A DNA stretch of 64,000 nucleotides from CAYTGM01 sp964437365 (GTDB lineage Bacteria; Sumerlaeota; Sumerlaeia; SLMS01): NCBI GenBank assembly GCA_964437365.1, contig CAYTGM010000005.1, positions 62,001 through 126,000 on the forward strand. Direction: 5' to 3'. The notes beneath the pieces were generated by a model. That model saw only the letters and a program-made list of their open reading frames with translations, did no database searches and had not been told where the DNA came from. Made by a program: the position numbers and the translations under genes. Numbering within the stretch: the first letter of the stretch is position 1; each line of letters opens with the position of its first letter. Of this stretch, positions 61,841-64,000 are shown in pieces.

Positions 61841-63174
61841 ACCAGCACAAGAGATCTCGGCGTAATTTCCTAAAAAAAGCTGGTTCGACAGCCCTGACAC
61901 TCTCGGCAGTACCACTTTTTATTCCTGCATCCGCACTGGGTCGCGATGGTCATGTCCCACCATCAGAACGTGTTTTGCTCGGTGCCATTGGAGTAGGAGG
62001 GATGGGGTTAACCGATTCGAAAAACTTTCTTGGTATACCCGAAGCTCAGATCATCGCAATTTGTGACGCAGATGAGCGTCATCTTGAAATTGCTCAAGGG
62101 CACATTGAAGGCCACCAGCGGCGTATTGCTCAGCTTAGTAGTGATGGACATATCAAAACCTATGTTGACTTTCGAGAGCTTCTTGCGCGCTCAGATATTG
62201 ATGCGGTTTACATCGCCACTCCCCCGCACACACATGCGATGCTGGGTGTCTATGCGATGATGCAGGGCAAAGATGTTTATGGCGAAAAACCAATGGCTCG
62301 AACAATTCGAGACTGTCGACTCATGGCTGACACAGCCAAAAAGCTGGGGCGAGTGTTTCAACATGGGACTCAGACACGTTCTCATCAACCTGTACGCGAC
62401 GCAGTACAGCGCGTTCGAAATGGGTTTATCGGTCAAGTCAGAAGAATCGAAGTTGGAATTCCAGGTTCGCCAACCTCAGATGAATATCACCCCAAACCAG
62501 TGCCGAAAGAGCTCCACTATGACCTGTGGTTAGGACCTGCACCCCTCGAGCCTTATATTCCAGAGCGGGTACATGGAAATTTCCGTTATTATCTCGAGTA
62601 TTCAGCAGGTGTAATTACAGACCTTGGGACACACTATCTGGATATATCTCAATGGGTGTGTGGTCATGATCTTACGGGACCAGTCAGGGTAATTGGTTCT
62701 GGAACCTTCCCCAAATCGGGTCTTTTCAACACCCCCAACAGCTATCATTTTAAATTGGAATTTGCCGATGGCATAGTATACGACTGCTCGTCGAGGCATC
62801 CACAGGGAATTAAAGTTATTGGGGATGAGGGATGGATCTATATGCCTTTACGTCACCCTCTCCCGGAAGAACCAATCACGGCAAGCAATCCATCTATTCT
62901 GAGGGGGAATTCCAGGGCTCGATCGGATATTTATGTCAGTAATAACCACTGGAAGAATTTTATCGATTGTGTCAAGACACGACAAAAGCCGGTTGCTCAT
63001 GAAGAAATCGCCTGTCGCTCGACAACCTTACCTCATCTGGGAAGTGTGCTGCTAGAGGCACAGACTTCTTTTCAGTGGGATCCTGTTAAAGAACAGATCA
63101 CAGACAAGCCAGAGCTGAACAAACATCTGGATCGGGCCAAACGACCCGAATGGGCAAACCTGTATACATTATAA
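61819..63174 (+). CDS. TAT-exported Gfo/Idh/MocA family oxidoreductase
   Basis: 451 residues. The N-terminus carries a twin-arginine signal (RSRRNFLKKAGSTALTLSAV) and a hydrophobic region ending SALG. The Rossmann domain (about 49-180) has LGAIGVGGMGLTDSKNF and the catalytic-lysine motif YGEKPMARTIRDCR. The C-terminal domain has the LHYDLWLGPAPLEPY and ITDLGTHYLDISQW motifs of the large group of secreted paralogues in Planctomycetes and related phyla. Predicted NAD(P)-dependent sugar oxidoreductase folded with its cofactor before export. Substrate unknown. Confidence 0.93.
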   Translation: MGIEKNIDQHKRSRRNFLKKAGSTALTLSAVPLFIPASALGRDGHVPPSERVLLGAIGVGGMGLTDSKNFLGIPEAQIIAICDADERHLEIAQGHIEGHQRRIAQLSSDGHIKTYVDFRELLARSDIDAVYIATPPHTHAMLGVYAMMQGKDVYGEKPMARTIRDCRLMADTAKKLGRVFQHGTQTRSHQPVRDAVQRVRNGFIGQVRRIEVGIPGSPTSDEYHPKPVPKELHYDLWLGPAPLEPYIPERVHGNFRYYLEYSAGVITDLGTHYLDISQWVCGHDLTGPVRVIGSGTFPKSGLFNTPNSYHFKLEFADGIVYDCSSRHPQGIKVIGDEGWIYMPLRHPLPEEPITASNPSILRGNSRARSDIYVSNNHWKNFIDCVKTRQKPVAHEEIACRSTTLPHLGSVLLEAQTSFQWDPVKEQITDKPELNKHLDRAKRPEWANLYTL

Positions 63175-63185
63175 GGAGTAGTCGC

Positions 63186-64000
63186 GTGAAAAATAAAAAG
63201 AGCGCGGAAAAACCGGAAAGACGCAGTTTCCTGAAGAAGAGTGCAATTGCTGCCGGTGCTATTGCGGCTCCGATTTTCATTCCTGCTTCAGCTCTTGGAA
63301 GAGCGGGAAGACCGGCTCCCAGTGAACGTGTTACGATCGCTGGCATAGGCCTTGGGGGTATGGGAATGATCAATTCGGGCAATTTCCTCGGGATTGGAGA
63401 TTGTCAAATTGTCGCCGTTTGCGACGTTGATGAAGCACATGTCAATGAAGCTCAAAAGGTAATTCAACGCGATTATCGAAATCGCTTCCCAGACTGGAAG
63501 TACAATTCGGTCGATGCATATAGAGACTTTCGTGAAGTCTTAGATCGTGATGACATCGATGCCGTGTATATTGTTACGCCGGACCACTGGCATGAACAGA
63601 TCGGGATTGCTGCCGCACAAGCTGGAAAAGACATCTATGGTGAGAAGCCGATGACACATACGATCAAGGGAGGACGTCGGCTTGTCAATGCGGTAAATAA
63701 GTACGGTCGTATATTTCAGATGGGCACAATGACGCGCTCTCATGCGCCCGTAAGGAGAGCATTGGAGCGGGTTCGCAATGGTCGTATCGGAAAAGTCCAC
63801 ACAGTCAAAATAGGAATTCCAGCAGGAAATACTTTGACCGACTATAAAGAAGAGAAAGTACCGGAAGGATTCGATTATGACTTCTGGTTAGGTCCTGCGC
63901 CCTGGAAACCATATACACCGAAGCGCTGCCATTTCTGGTTTCGGTGGATTATGGATTACTCAGATGGCCCGATCACTGATTTGGGAACTCATTATCTGGA
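63186..64000 (+). CDS. TAT-exported Gfo/Idh/MocA family oxidoreductase, N-terminal part
   Basis: 271 residues to the window edge, from GTG 63186 with AAGGAG 11 nt upstream. Twin-arginine-type signal ERRSFLKKSAIAAGAIAAP, Rossmann motif IAGIGLGGMGMINSGNF and the same YGEKPMTHTIKGGR, DFWLGPAPWKPY and ITDLGTHYL stretches as the neighbour upstream. It is a paralogue of that gene, 11 bp downstream, and probably acts on a related sugar. The C-terminus is outside the window. Confidence 0.92.
   Translation, partial: MKNKKSAEKPERRSFLKKSAIAAGAIAAPIFIPASALGRAGRPAPSERVTIAGIGLGGMGMINSGNFLGIGDCQIVAVCDVDEAHVNEAQKVIQRDYRNRFPDWKYNSVDAYRDFREVLDRDDIDAVYIVTPDHWHEQIGIAAAQAGKDIYGEKPMTHTIKGGRRLVNAVNKYGRIFQMGTMTRSHAPVRRALERVRNGRIGKVHTVKIGIPAGNTLTDYKEEKVPEGFDYDFWLGPAPWKPYTPKRCHFWFRWIMDYSDGPITDLGTHYL

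Overview
The window looks like a chromosomal stretch of a didermic (Gram-negative) bacterium. It carries the Kdo transferase of lipopolysaccharide synthesis, an Omp85-type outer-membrane protein, a TonB-dependent receptor with a full TonB/ExbBD energising operon, lipoproteins, and TAT-exported sugar-oxidoreductase-like proteins. The Gfo/Idh/MocA, ThuA, Tm-1-like and PEP-hydrolase-like cluster, Thr-Pro-rich secreted proteins, a Ser/Thr kinase fused to an FGE-sulfatase domain, and a pseudopilin with the FLEAQTRAK signature together recall uncultured lineages near Planctomycetes, Hydrogenedentota or Sumerlaeota. That placement is an inference; no rRNA or other decisive marker is present.

Layout. 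1-8.3 kb is housekeeping: the start of an FG-GAP protein running off the left edge, tRNA-Asn, cca, pth, then a leftward run waaA, trmH-like, recR, ybaB-like, dnaX. 8.4-15.8 kb holds three leftward genes: a lipoprotein with a degenerate caspase-like domain, a kinase-FGE fusion, and a secreted Thr-Pro-rich protein. 16.1-25.2 kb is the most unusual region: four headless Rhs C-terminal toxin cassettes, each with a putative immunity gene, two pointing right and two pointing left towards a shared centre. Six copies of a 35-bp palindrome lie at near-regular 1.74-1.92 kb intervals and delimit the cassettes; a fifth interval holds an HTH-Fic gene with a reiterated operator. Fragments of IS66-like and IS481-like elements and of a pRiA4b ORF-3-like gene lie in or beside the array.

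25.8-30.7 kb has membrane and secreted proteins and a pseudopilin. 30.7-40.4 kb is a surface-polysaccharide cluster: two glycosyltransferases, rfbA, rfbB, a bifunctional acetyltransferase/ketoisomerase, an aminotransferase, a Wzx-type flippase and two sulfotransferases. It is predicted to make a dTDP-3-acetamido-3,6-dideoxyhexose and a sulfated glycan. 40.9-48 kb is a leftward operon (DUF3450-like, TtpC-like, ExbB, ExbD, TonB, TPR, Sel1). 48.2-54.9 kb is a tightly overlapping TPR, TonB-dependent receptor and Omp85 operon, preceded by a secreted beta-helix-like protein gene (55.1-57.1 kb). These genes plausibly form one outer-membrane transport system. 57.9 kb to the right edge holds a methyltransferase and a rightward catabolic-type operon (Tm-1-like, PEP-hydrolase-like, ThuA, two Gfo/Idh/MocA proteins, the last cut by the window).

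A 160-bp MITE-like repeat with terminal inverted repeats occurs three times, at 3.1, 40.6 and 57.5 kb, always between genes. I saw no CRISPR array, prophage, rRNA or intact transposase.
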